Program-made: the position numbers and the translations under genes
Source of the DNA: Trichobilharzia regenti
Lineage: Eukaryota; Platyhelminthes; Trematoda; Strigeidida; Schistosomatidae
Assembly: GCA_944472135.2 (NCBI GenBank)
Contig: OX235270.1
Location: 81,539,168 to 81,603,167 of the forward strand
Direction of reading: 5' to 3'
DNA length: 64,000 nt
The notes under the pieces: generated by a model
The model's database searches: none
The model's input: the letters and a program-made list of their open reading frames with translations, nothing else
What the model was told of the DNA's origin: nothing
In this document: positions 1 through 9,817 of the stretch, in pieces
Layout of the letters: each line of letters opens with the position of its first letter
Numbering within the stretch: the first letter of the stretch is position 1

Positions 1-640
1 TTCAAAGCCTGTGTAGTACTACCGTATAAAGAATGAATGTGAGAAGCCTCACGCAGAATTTTCAATAAGATTAAAATCAAGATGGCATTTAAATTAAACA
101 ACTCATTCAGAGACAAACTTTGTTCCCTTGAGGACCCGATAGGCTCAGTTAACAAAAATATAATCTACTAAACCACACATGATGGCTGGGAGGCCTTTCA
201 CATGGGTCACACTTGCACATTCCATTCAATTAGGTTATTGAGGCAGAGAAATTTAGCTACAGCTGGAAAGATTCACCCTACTAAGATAAATAATCTAGCG
301 AAAACCCATCCATTGCATCGCGTTCACTTGCATGTAATCAATCACCAAATACGGTAGGATAGGGAGGAAGTATTAAAAAGAAATATAGTTAGGTGGAGGG
401 AGAGGTTCATCGCTGAATCGTTGTTCATCGAATAAACACCGAACACGTGCAATCGAAATGACTCAACACCAATCCCGGACATATGGGAAATTGCAATGAA
501 TGACAAGAAGGAGAGGATATATGTATATGCAGAGTATGAAGGCGTGTTAATGCATTCATATGATTATGAGCAATAATTGATGCTCGAAACGTCATCCAGT
601 TATCAATATTGCATCACTGTATGGTATTCAAAATATGCTT
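1..640 (+). mobile_element. Penelope-like element fragment, endonuclease end and 3' tail (copy 1)
   Basis: This is the decayed 3' part of a Penelope-like retroelement. In one frame it reads like the C-terminal half of a GIY-YIG endonuclease (RWRERFIAESLFIE, then NTCNRNDSTPIPDIW), aligning with the better preserved copy at 3872-4408. The frame is broken by stops, for example after HQIR and after LFIE, so it is not functional. It ends in a tail near 555-600 with a hairpin followed by GAAACGTC, shared with other PLE tails in the window. From about 83 to 625 it is colinear and almost identical with 8899-9441 (constant offset 8816). The RT part is missing. The Cercyon-like family name is from general knowledge, not a search. 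Confidence 0.75.
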
Positions 641-1990
641 ACCTACTAGGGAAACGTGAGTGGTTAGGAGGTTTTCTCGTTTAAAGAACCGAAAACTTTT
701 GCCCATCATGTGAAACGATTTCACACGTTTGAAGTATTATTTCTCTTCACCACTGCAAAATGTCGCCACATGTTTATCTGACATACTTTGTTAGTTAACC
801 CAGGATTTAATCAGCTGATATATGAAACGAACTTGCAAAATATAACTGCTCAGCGTGTCTTAAACAATCTTGACATATAGTTCCTCTAAATCAATTGTCC
901 ACAAAAAGACATTCCATTCAGCTTTAAGTGATGAAATTTAATCTCAAAAATATTATTTGACTGAAAATACTTATTCATGCAAACAGAAATTTACGACACA
1001 TTTGGACCTCGGTAACTTAATGCTGTCTAAATATACTTTTCGTTAAAAAGAACTATCTTGCTGTTGTTCTTCTTATTCTCCGGTTATTGACAAATAAAGT
1101 ACAAGTATATGGGTGTTTTTCTACCAATAAAAATGCATTCTCAGTCTCTAAATATTCTCACTGACTACTTCCAATTTATTCACTTGGGTAGATTCTTCTA
1201 AAATGTATTTTTCTACAGAGCAGAAAGTGTCGGTGGCACAGTTGGGGTCGTAGGGTTGAAGGAAATCAGATGAAGCCTGTCAGTGATGCAGCATCAACAG
1301 ATTCGGACACAAAATATGAAATTTCCGCAAACTATGATGTACACATGGATAAACTGAAGTACATATATTTGCAGAACTGATTCTCCTTAATAAAATTAAA
1401 TAGCAACTGAGTTGACCGATTACTACAGACGTGAATTTAAGATTAAGTCCAAACAACAATAGTTGTAACGAACTATGCGAACAGTAATTTTTAAGGCTTT
1501 GTGTTAGAAGTTGGTAAGGGCTTCTAGAACATTATCTTCCATAAATTTTGTTGACAAGTTTATTTCCTATATTGCATTGGATGTCTCCATAATTCACTTG
1601 ATACTGCTACAAGTAGACTTACTTATCTTTCTCTGGAATTTGCCAACTAATTCATTATTGAACCGAATACGATGTCTGTGTTACAGCATCTTTAGATCTT
1701 GATAAAAAGAGCAGATCATAATGACGATTTCCAAGTCATACTCTAGCTCCGGTAAACATTAGAGTTGACTGGTCCAAGTGTTTTTGTTGACTTCGTTTTA
1801 CTCTCCCTCTCTCTCTCTCTCTCAACTCTACGCCATTCTAATACTGAAGAATTTTACTTAATTCTCTATAGAGAATGAAATCTAAGAAATCTGCAACTAA
1901 AAGACCATCTGTGGTAGTTTGAAGGATATGCCGAAACCCTAAGAAAGAATAAAGGTCGACACCGTAAATCACTGAACTTTATAGTCTAGA
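641..1990. other. Intergenic, no gene recognised
   Basis: AT-rich sequence without a convincing coding region. The longest ORF (1511-1702) is short and looks random. A CT microsatellite lies at about 1797-1824. Near 1227-1245 a short stretch (TGTCGGTGGCACAGT) matches the head of the tRNA-derived SINE seen at 1991-2182, possibly an old remnant. Confidence 0.6.
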
Positions 1991-2182
1991 TTACTTTTTT
2001 TATTTCAGCTTGATTCCACACCGTATTTTTTGGTACAGGTATGGAATAATTTTCGGCATGTGATATCGGTAGCCCAAATTTTACAGGCCGAACATAGATA
2101 TCAGGTGTGCGCCGGAAGGGAATCGAACCTCGGATCATGTGCATGGTTGGCGAGAGTCCTAACCACTGTGCCACCGACGCAC
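1991..2182 (-). mobile_element. tRNA-derived SINE with LINE-like tail
   Basis: Read on the minus strand, the element begins GTGCGTCGGTGGCACAGTGG, which contains a pol III A-box (TGGCACAGTGG), followed by a B-box (GGTTCGATTCC). A tRNA-unrelated body follows (CTGATATCTATG...), then a tail GTGTGGAATCAAGCTG and an A-rich end. Related copies lie at 2793-2958 (-), 4409-4577 (+), 41881-42057 (+) and 55026-55209 (-). The tail matches the 3' end of the CR1-like LINE at 37260-37335, so that LINE class probably moved it. Confidence 0.85.
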
Positions 2183-2792
2183 TACTCTTACTCTTCAAAG
2201 GCGACATTATCTCGGACTAAACAAGTCTATCAAGAACATATTCATACCTTTTCACTTCCACAATCAGAATCGGCTTGACGAATTAAGAGAAAATTATTGG
2301 TGACGACCTGTCCAATATACGCCTATGAATTCAATATGCTTTTATTGCTGTTAATTAAATATGCCTTGCTAAGAATTTACCACGACTGCCCGTAAATATA
2401 TACCAATTCAGTCAGGGAAAACAGCAACGAAAAGTATAATGATGACAGTCTTGTTCCATCTGGTAGGTAGTAGACATTAAGTTACGTTAGAACAAGCTCC
2501 TTCAATTACATATCATGTTCCCATTAGTCTTTGAAAAGGTGTGCAACCAAATTCCCTACTGGTAGTAATAATAATAACTAAGAAATCAAATCTGTGTATT
2601 TATAAGCAATATATACATCCACTGTCTCCTTTGGTTCACTACTGGGTTAACACAATATTTATAAACATTTGGATATGACGGTGATTGGCAGTATGCCAGC
2701 TTTACCCTTGTCTCCGTTGACAATTTCTTATTTCATACACTTGCAGTAGGGTGACATAACTTCCTAACATTTTTATTCTTTACTTTTTTTTA
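2183..2792. other. Intergenic, nothing recognised
   Basis: No ORF of interest and no repeat that I can relate to others here, up to the T-run at 2784-2791 that borders the palindrome. Confidence 0.5.
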
Positions 2793-2958
2793 ATTACAGC
2801 TTGATTCCACACCGTATTCTCAGTACAAGTATGGAATTTTCAGCGTGGATATCGGTCGCCCGTAATTCGCAGGCCGACCATAGATATCAGGCGTGCATCG
2901 GCGAGGGCTCGAACCCTGGACCATGTGCATGGTCGGCGAGAGTCCTAACCACTATGTC
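2793..2958 (-). mobile_element. SINE copy in left arm of palindrome
   Basis: Mirror copy of the SINE at 4409-4577. Read on the minus strand it has GTGGTTAGGACTCTCGCC, a B-box-like GGTTCGAGCCC and the tail GTGTGGAATCAAGCTG. The usual first ~15 nt of the SINE head are diverged or replaced at the junction with PLE sequence. Confidence 0.8.
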
Positions 2959-3491
2959 GTAGGGGTAGTAGAATTTTCCAGATGTCAGGGCCAGGTGGTG
3001 AATCATTCCTATTACATGTATTTGCAGTTGATTCGATAAACAAAGCTTCTGTTATCAATCTCTCCCTATACCCTGTGACATTAGATTTTAAAACTGTCAT
3101 CCTATCCCATCCTATTGTATGGTTATGTGTAACCGCATGTAGTGCTATAGCTGAACTATTCTCTAGATTTCTTATCTTATTTGGGTCAACCAATCTAGAT
3201 TTTGCTAAGTTTTTATGTCCAGCTAGTCTGACTGTCCCTGTTCTAGTAGTTTGACCTATGTATTTAACCTTACAATCATTTCAAGGTATTAGATAAACTA
3301 AATTGTTTTGCTTTAAAGGCTCTACGGGATCCTTTAACCGACAAAGCTTGTTTCTAATTGAGTTTGTGGGTTTGAATGCCAGCCACTTTTATTCTTGCCT
3401 TGTTAAGAATTCTGCGTAAGGCTTCCGAGGTTCCTTCCTTGTATGGAATTACTGTTGAGGATTTAGATTCCTTATTGTTGGTGTCGTCATT
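2959..3491 (-). pseudogene. PLE GIY-YIG endonuclease remnant, inverted copy
   Basis: Minus-strand mirror of 3872-4408. The minus-strand ORF 3193-2945 reads as the endonuclease C-terminus (NKIRNLENSSAIALHAV..., ending DIWKILLPL) and runs into the SINE. It has no reverse transcriptase of its own and is joined head to head to the forward PLE copy at 3491/3492, so it is a by-product of the inverted duplication rather than an independent gene. Confidence 0.75.
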
Positions 3492-3765
3492 GGAAGCTCC
3501 CCTTCCAATGTTAGATTGCAACGTAAAAAGGAAAGAAGATGGGAAGTTAAACACTAGTGTTTACAGAAAACCCACACATTCAAACAGATATTTGGATTTC
3601 CGATCATCCCATCCTATGTCAGTAAAAATAGGATTAGTGAAATGTTTAAATGACAGAGAAAAAAAACTAAGTAGTACTAAGGAAAATCTAAGACAAGAAA
3701 TGATACACATAAAAGAAGCCTTGAAACCGGATAAATTAGTCAGGAAATATGTAAGGAAATCTTAA
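3492..3765 (+). pseudogene. PLE reverse transcriptase C-terminal (thumb) fragment
   Basis: The frame reads NVKRKEDGKLNTSVYRKPTH, then RYLDFRSSHPMSVKIG and LVKCLNDREKKL, which is the characteristic end of the RT palm and thumb in Penelope-like elements (VYRKPTHTxRYL followed by the HP..K.G motif). It stops at 3763-3765. The catalytic YADD part is absent, so this piece is 5'-truncated. It is collinear with the forward endonuclease remnant at 3872-4408, separated by an AAT-rich stretch. Confidence 0.8.
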
Positions 3766-3871
3766 AATAAAATAAATAATAAAATAATAATAAAATGGTG
3801 ACGATGGTAATAATAATAATAATGATAACACTAATAATGATAATAATAATGGTAGTAATAATAATAATATT
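3766..3871 (+). repeat. AAT-rich simple repeat in palindrome spacer
   Basis: Imperfect (AAT)n and (AATAAT) runs with interspersed GATGGT units. It separates the RT and endonuclease parts of the forward PLE copy and lies next to the palindrome's inner breakpoint, a plausible site for polymerase slippage or fold-back. Confidence 0.8.
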
Positions 3872-4408
3872 AATGACGACACCAACAATAAGGAATCTAA
3901 ATCCTCAACAGTAATTCCATACAAGGAAGGAACCTCGGAAGCCTTACGCAGAATTCTTAACAAGGCAAGAATAAAAGTGGCTGGCATTCAAACCCACAAA
4001 CTCAATTAGAAACAAGCTTTGTCGGTTAAAGGATCCCGTAGAGCCTTTAAAGCAAAACAATTTAGTTTATCTAATACCTTGAAATGATTGTAAGGTTAAA
4101 TACATAGGTCAAACTACTAGAACAGGGACAGTCAGACTAGCTGGACATAAAAACTTAGCAAAATCTAGATTGGTTGACCCAAATAAGATAAGAAATCTAG
4201 AGAATAGTTCAGCTATAGCACTACATGCGGTTACACATAACCATACAATAGGATGGGATAGGATGACAGTTTTAAAATCTAATGTCACAGGGTATAGGGA
4301 GAGATTGATAACAGAAGCTTTGTTTATCGAATCAACTGCAAATACATGTAATAGGAATGATTCACCACCTGGCCCTGACATCTGGAAAATTCTACTACCC
4401 CTACGACA
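3872..4408 (+). pseudogene. PLE GIY-YIG endonuclease remnant, forward copy
   Basis: Read across small frame changes, this gives a linker (VIPYKEGTSEALRRILNKAR), then a GIY-YIG core (LVYLI..NDCKVKYIGQTTR) and a C-terminal region (RLVDPNKIRNLENSSAIA..., then GYRERLITEALFIEST). This is the C-terminal endonuclease module of Penelope-like elements, which nicks target DNA for reverse transcription. At least two frameshifts and stops interrupt it (for example after THKLN), so it is non-functional. A SINE has inserted at its 3' end, after which the PLE tail resumes at about 4590. Confidence 0.8.
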
Positions 4409-4577
4409 TAGTGGTTAGGACTCTCGCCGACCATGCACATGGTCCAGGTTCGAGCCCTCGCCGATGCACGCCTGATATCTATGGTCGGCCTGCGAATTAC
4501 GGGCGACCGATATCCACGCTGAAAATTCCATACTTGTACTGAGAATACGGTGTGGAATCAAGCTGTAATAAAAAAAA
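4409..4577 (+). mobile_element. tRNA-derived SINE inserted in the PLE 3' end
   Basis: It contains GTGGTTAGGACTCTCGCC, a B-box (GGTTCGAGCCC), the body CTGATATCTATGGTCGG, the tail GTGTGGAATCAAGCTG and an A-run. It separates the endonuclease remnant from the PLE tail starting near 4590, so it entered an existing PLE copy and was then included in the inverted duplication. Confidence 0.8.
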
Positions 4578-4589
4578 TAGGAGAAAACA

Positions 4590-4725
4590 AAGAAAACTAT
4601 AAAACTGAAGTTTCAAAGTCGTGTGATTACAATTGATATGATTATGAACAATAAATTTTTTTCGGAACGTCATCCAGTAAATAATACTGTTTCACTGTGT
4701 GATATATCTAATAAACAAACTAATA
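4590..4725 (+). mobile_element. PLE 3' tail with hammerhead-like hairpin
   Basis: Same tail as 29125-29230 and, more distantly, 550-625. It has ATGATTATGAACAATAAA, then a T-run and CGGAACGTCATCCAG. In this copy the 3' half of the stem has decayed (TTTTTTC instead of TTGTTC) and GAAAC has become GGAAC, so any ribozyme here is probably dead. Confidence 0.65.
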
Positions 4726-5080
4726 TGGAATTACTTACTACCACAGTGCCCAAGTTTTACACATATATTGATATTTGTGTTGGGCGTACTACCAGACAGC
4801 TTAGCCAATATGTTACTGAACTTCTCCCATCGTAATTCGGCAAAGGACACAATGAAAGCTTCCGCAGCTCCGTTTTGTCTCACTTAGTTGATAGTGGTCA
4901 TTTAGCGGAAAAAACGAAAGCATTCAAGGTAATTTAACGCGTCCCACCGAATCTTTCCAATAGACTTTGTACTCATCTGCAGCACAAAGCTGAGGCGATA
5001 GGCACTTGAACTATGAATTCTAAATTATGCATTCAAAAGAAGTTCGTACAGCCATTATCCCTCCCTTGGTGTATTAAGAC
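4726..5080 (+). pseudogene. Second PLE family: GIY-YIG endonuclease remnant
   Basis: Directly behind the first PLE tail, a different endonuclease can be read through several stops: TYIDICVGRTTRQLSQYVTE, then SFRSSVLSHLVDSGHLAEKT, then AEAIGT and LCIQKKFVQPLSLPW. GRTTRQLS plus HLVDSGH is the pattern of a GIY-YIG module. The sequence is clearly different from the copy at 3872-4408, so two PLE lineages abut here. Stops and missing residues show that it is dead. I cannot place its 3' end confidently. Sequence to about 5470 may belong to it. Confidence 0.65.
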
Positions 5081-6404
5081 CTAACCTAGTGATTACTTCT
5101 CCACCACCCTTCAACTTATATTTTCAGCCCTTCTCTTATCATCCCTTAATTTTATCACATTTCCATTAGAACTTAGTTTACTTACTTCGCTTACGACCTA
5201 GAGTTACTCAATCGGCCCACTTGTTTTACTTAGCCTTTATCTACTACTTTTATCTAAACACTTATTCTCACTAGCACAGATTACCTTACTTTTCATCCTT
5301 GTTATTGACGGGACGTTTATTATTACTATTATTATGACTAATTGCACAATCTTATTATTCTATAGACAAAACACCGTCATTCGTCTATATTTAGATTTTT
5401 ATTTTAAAGTTATTCATGTTAGAGTTACGCCCAATGAGATCTAATTGAAAACAATATCGTTCGCTTAAATGTATTGTTGTAAAGTAAGAAAAGATAAAAA
5501 CATAATTTTACTGCAGTGGACCGTCAAATGTGCAGAGAGCAATTTAATGACGAATAGTGGAGCCATTTGAGATTTCGACGTTGAGCAGAGAATGCATCTG
5601 GGAAAATGGAAATGTTTTTGAGTCATGTCTGTAGCCATTGGTCCGTGGTTCCCGACTGGATTCATACTGACAACCAATTACGCTATGAATTCATAGTATT
5701 TTTTTGAGGTAACCATTACTAACTTTTTAACATCCTAACCTCACTCCAGCTAGCATGATTTATTTAAGAAATTGTTGACTGACCCAGCATAGTGTGTGTT
5801 CCGACCACCTTAGTCGATAAGGACTGACAACTTCATCAGCTGCTTTGTCTTTTTTGTGTAACATCAGGACTAGTGCCACGAAATATCAATCAAAATGTGG
5901 TGTCGAATGAATGGAACAATGCTACAAAGATCGTGAAAAACACATAATCCCTTTGCACATATGTTGAACATTGGTAATGTCTTCAGTGGGTACGGTTAAT
6001 GGTAGTCAGTATCACCTTAGATAAGACATATTTTCAACAATTCGCTAAGTGAAAAACACAAAGTGCTCTCAATCCTTTAAAGCTAAATGAATTGTGCTGC
6101 TTATATTCACAAAATATTATCAATACTCCACAGACTCCACAAGTGCACATCAAGAAAAATGAACAGGTTAGACTACATGAAACATAAAACTAAACTAATT
6201 TATTTCAAGAATCAAAACTAAAGCAGGTGGAATCACATTTTTGTAATTATTTTAAGTGTATAGTTTGGACACTATGATGAAATATAATATCATAGTATAT
6301 ACGTTTATTTGATATAACAAAGTGATACAGTATTCATAAATGAATGGCATTTCCAGTGCGATGTATCCCTCAAAATAGTTTCATTGTATTCACACAGCTT
6401 CATA
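5081..6404. other. Intergenic, nothing recognised
   Basis: Possibly some PLE 3' untranslated sequence at its left end. No conserved domain or repeat seen otherwise. The ORF at 5677-5465 (-) has no recognisable feature. Confidence 0.4.

Positions 6405-6466
<62 letters not shown>
6405..6466. repeat. Compound microsatellite (CT)n(AT)n
   Basis: About 26 nt of CT repeat directly followed by about 36 nt of AT repeat. The low-complexity ORF across it (ending in alternating IY and RE residues) is an artefact. Confidence 0.95.
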
Positions 6467-6472
<6 letters not shown>

Positions 6473-6529
6473 GACTATCACTAACAACACAGGAATAGAT
6501 TAAATGGAACTAGGGAGAAACAAACGTAA

Positions 6530-7950
6530 GAAAACTAGGTAGGCTTCAGACCAGGAAGAGGGTGTATTGATGATATCTTCACCCTTAGACAGATTCTGGA
6601 ACACTCTTACCGGCGTCCATCAATTGCCGTATTCCTTGACCTGAAGGTGGTATTCCACTCAGTCGACCGATAGGTACTATGGCAATGTTTGGACGTGGAC
6701 TGACGAGAAAATACATCACATTGATCAAGGAACTCTGCTAAGAATCACGCACCTAGGTGGGAGCTTATGGAGAATTGTCATTTGATGTGATGACAACCAG
6801 CGGTGTCCGTCAGTGATGCTAACTATATCCATTTCTGTCTACTTTTTTCACAGATGTACGAATGGCATTGAACTTAACTGATTTCGACGACTTAGGGATT
6901 GAAATGTCAACATAGAAAAGACTTGCTGACTTAGAATATGCAGTTGATATTCCCCTCCTAAGTGAAGACGCTGATAAAATACAATCTTCTTAACCCTTTG
7001 AGAAGCAACTTTGGCATGCGACTTGCTTCTGTCGAATGTAAGGTGATGCTACGAGACTGGAGTACATCAACTCCCAACTTAAATATGGGATGGCAGATGG
7101 TAGAGTATACTGATCATTTCAGTTATTTGGGAAGTTGCGTTAATCCCAATGGACTGGTTGTATACGAAATGTCAGCATAGATAAAAAGTCATCGTGGGGC
7201 GTTTGCTAACCTAAAACATCCCTGGCGTAGATCTGATATCTGACTGTCGATCAAAGGACGCGTGTACTGCTCAGAAGTTCGCTCTTTCCTCCTTTATGGC
7301 TGCCAGACATGGCTATTGGAAGTAGAAGATATGAAAAGGCTAGCTTCTTTGATCATATGGCCTGCGCTTTATCTTATATGTTAGGTGGTGTAACAGGGTG
7401 AGTATTATTGAGATTAAGCGCAGAATGTTGGGTAGGGGGGGAGTAATTTAATCGACGAGGTTTTCAAGGAAAATCGATTGAAACATCTAGGGCATATGTC
7501 GCCCATAGCTAGACAACAACTTCCCCGACATTAAAGAACATAAGATCAGGTTGGAATAGAGCTAGTGGCAGTCGAATCAAAATTTGGAGTCAGTTTGTGA
7601 AATCTGTCAGTTAGTTTGAGCAACGTAAAGAGGTGCAGCCTTCCTTGCTGAGGTCATCAGGATTATACGAACGAATAGCTTGACACGGTTGATTATATGA
7701 CTCAAGATCGTTCTCAATGGCGCAGATGCACTCACTCTCAGTAACTTCCCATATCCATTAAACGTTAATGCTTCCTCATATTTTTTAGATATTCTTTCTC
7801 CCTCAGTTTTCTGCTTATTAGTTCTTTCGAATCCTTTCTTTTTCTTCTTTCTGTCTTCATGTGCTTCATGGAGTGTGGCAACTTCAACTGCTGTACTTCT
7901 GTAAAAGCTCTACGTTGGAACTCAGTCAGCCATTCATATTCTACTATAGT
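6530..7950 (+). mobile_element. Decayed RTE-type LINE (RT to 3' end)
   Basis: Fragmentary frames show reverse transcriptase segments: FRPGRGCIDDIFTLRQILEH and RRPSIAVFLDLK (motif A region), then GVRQ, then LADLEYAVDIPLLSEDADK, where the catalytic YADD/YVDD has become YAVD. Further on, STSQLKYGMADGRV-like, SSWGVC and RLLYGCQTW-like fragments correspond to the C-terminal domain. The end near 7860-7930 (TTCATGGAGTGTGGCAACTT) matches the 3' ends of the RTE copies at 41640, 57724 and 59640. Many frameshifts and stops make it long dead. Confidence 0.7.
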
Positions 7951-7959
7951 GTCTAAATT

Positions 7960-8430
7960 CTACACCTTCCTGTTTAAAGAGTAATCAATGAACTCATATG
8001 ACTATCACAGAGACAAGCGCGACTTACGAATCATCGTATTTTTAACATTCGATTTTTTAAGAAATGGGATGATTCCTAAGTATTTTCATATATGCGTTCC
8101 GGTTGAAAGAAGGAAGGGGAAGGTAGCAGGTGAACATCTCAGTAGACTAAGTCTAAGAGAAGATATCCACATAATCATCACAAAACTAACTGCTATCAGA
8201 CATAAGACTAAACAAATAAAATTCAAATTTCTAAAAAATATAGAAAATAAAGAGGATTACAAAATCATACTTGCAGCACTCAAAAAGTGAAGATCAGCTG
8301 TTTTCAATAAATCCAAAAACATTCTAATTAAAAAGTTCAACAGATTAGTTGAGGAGAAATATTCCACCTACAAAAGTGGAATTACCGATAAAATGCCATC
8401 AACCACAAATAGACCAAAATGTTGACAAGT
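7960..8430 (+). pseudogene. PLE 5' ORF fragment upstream of a ribozyme
   Basis: An ORF at 7988-8290 (100 aa, basic, SRLSLREDIHIIITKLTAIR, HKTKQIKFKFLKNIE) continues past one stop as KKFNRLVEEKYSTYKSG. It sits immediately upstream of the hammerhead at 8470-8511 and of PLE RT and endonuclease remnants of the same strand. I infer that it is the N-terminal region of a PLE protein or of a preceding tandem copy. The domain itself is not one I recognise. Confidence 0.45.
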
Positions 8431-8469
8431 TGGCGATGTGGCCACCATTCGGATTATAATCCGAATAAA

Positions 8470-8511
8470 TCTGCTGAAGAAGCTGTGGCTTACACGGCGA
8501 AACGTTCAGAA
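8470..8511 (+). ncRNA. Hammerhead ribozyme of a Penelope-like element
   Basis: Core CTGAAGA at 8474-8480 matches CUGANGA. Stem II pairs GCTGTG (8482-8487) with CACGGC (8493-8498) around GCTTA. GAAA lies at 8499-8502, and a minimal stem III AC/GT is followed by the cleavage triplet GTT, with cleavage predicted after 8506. Stem I pairs TCTG (8470-8473) with CAGA (8507-8510). Type I hammerheads with a two-base-pair stem III are known from Penelope-like retroelements. Here U rather than C is at the cleavage position, which is allowed but usually slower. Confidence 0.75.
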
Positions 8512-9440
8512 AAATCTTGTTTTGATTTTCTTAACACGCTGGGATTAATTTAAATAATTTATAATGAATCAATCTGACTCGGCTCTCAAATTATTCCAGG
8601 AAGTTAGTAACACCTACGGTCTGGAAACCTATAAAGGTAGGTTTAGTTAGGTGTTTAAGTGATCGAGCCAGAAGCCTAACCAGTAAGTCCAAAGATTTAA
8701 TTAAAATAAACAAACAAATAAAAAGAAATTAGTCCTGGATAACTACCGACGAAATTTCATTCAAAAATGCAGATACCCATAAGAAAAAAACAGAACCAAT
8801 GTAAATAATGAGGAATTTAAAGCTTCGATAGCTCTGTCATATGAGGACGGAACACCAGAAGCCCTACATAGGATTCTTGGATAAGTTTGGAATTAGAGTG
8901 GCATTTAAATTAAATAATTTATTCAGAGACAAACTTTGTTCCCTTGAGGACCCGATAGGCTCAGTTAACAAAAATATAATCTACTAAACCACACATGATG
9001 GCTGGGAGGCCTTTCACATGGGTCACACTTGCACATTCCATTCAATTAGGTTATTGAGGCAGAGAAATTTAGCTACAGCTGGAAAGATTCACCCTACTAA
9101 GATAAATAATCTAGCGAAAACCCATCCATTGCATCGCGTTCACTTGCATGTAATCAATCACCAAATACGGTAGGATAGGGAGGAAGTATTAAAAAGAAAT
9201 ATAGTTAGGTGGAGGGAGAGGTTCATCGCTGAATCGTTGTTCATCGAATAAACACCGAACACGTGCAATCGAAATGACTCAACACCAATCCCGGACATAT
9301 GGGAAATTGCAATGAATGACAAGAAGGAGAGGATATATGTATATGCAGAGTATGAAGGCGTGTTAATGCATTCATATGATTATGAGCAATAATTGATGCT
9401 CGAAACGTCATCCAGTTATCAATACTGTATTACTGTGTGT
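8512..9440 (+). mobile_element. PLE fragment, RT end to 3' tail (copy 3)
   Basis: Behind the ribozyme come decayed RT-thumb sequence (around 8620-8750, aligning with the copy at 3590-3760), the linker SYEDGTPEALHRILG (compare YKEGTSEALRRILN at 3900-3960) and an endonuclease remnant. From 8899 to 9441 it is nearly identical with 83-625, including the same in-frame stops. It ends in the GAAACGTC tail at 9370-9415. Multiple stops make it non-functional. Confidence 0.75.
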
Positions 9441-9817
9441 TATATCATATGGATGGAATTATATTTCCAAGTCTAAGAAATGTAGTCGTTAGTTTTCTAC
9501 TATAAACAGTTTTTTTCAATATTGCGCCACCGAATACATCTTTTATTACGCATATTTTAAAACGCGATAATAGTTTGTCAGTAAAACACCAATTCACTTG
9601 ACACTGGAATACTAAATCAGATCACACTCTTTAATTAAAGAATCTACTACACTGAACACAAAAGATTAGAGGAAAAGTCAAACAGAGATGTCTTTCGATC
9701 TGGTATATTTACACAGTAAATGTAGATTTTGATCGGTGTGATGTAAACACGGCTAACAATACAAAATATACTATGATGTTCTGTGAACAGAAATATACAA
9801 AAATAGGAAAGCATATT
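9441..9817. other. 3' flank of SERGEF-like gene
   Basis: AT-rich sequence between the PLE tail and the stop codon of the minus-strand gene. It presumably holds its 3' UTR and poly(A) signal on the minus strand. I cannot fix the exact site. Confidence 0.4.

Larger units (their letters stand above)
2793..4569. repeat. Large inverted repeat (palindrome) of PLE plus SINE sequence
   Basis: The left arm 2793-3491 is the reverse complement of the right arm 3872-4569. Pairs sum to 7363 over most of the length and to 7362 at the outer end, so there is one small indel. The spacer 3492-3871 holds the C-terminal end of a PLE reverse transcriptase and an AAT-rich stretch. Both arms contain the same GIY-YIG endonuclease remnant and the same SINE, and both outer ends coincide with the SINE's A-rich tail. 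Arms look almost identical, which implies a recent event or gene conversion. Confidence 0.9.

Noticed and set aside
3736..3987. 83-codon minus-strand ORF with poly-Leu stretch
   Set aside because: Mirror of the PLE linker plus the AAT-rich spacer read in antisense. An artefact of the palindrome.
4630..4680. Functional hammerhead in the PLE tail
   Set aside because: The CUGANGA box is not canonical, stem II is broken and GAAAC is changed to GGAAC in this copy.
6305..6490. 61-codon minus-strand ORF
   Set aside because: Translation of the CT/AT microsatellite (alternating IY and RE).
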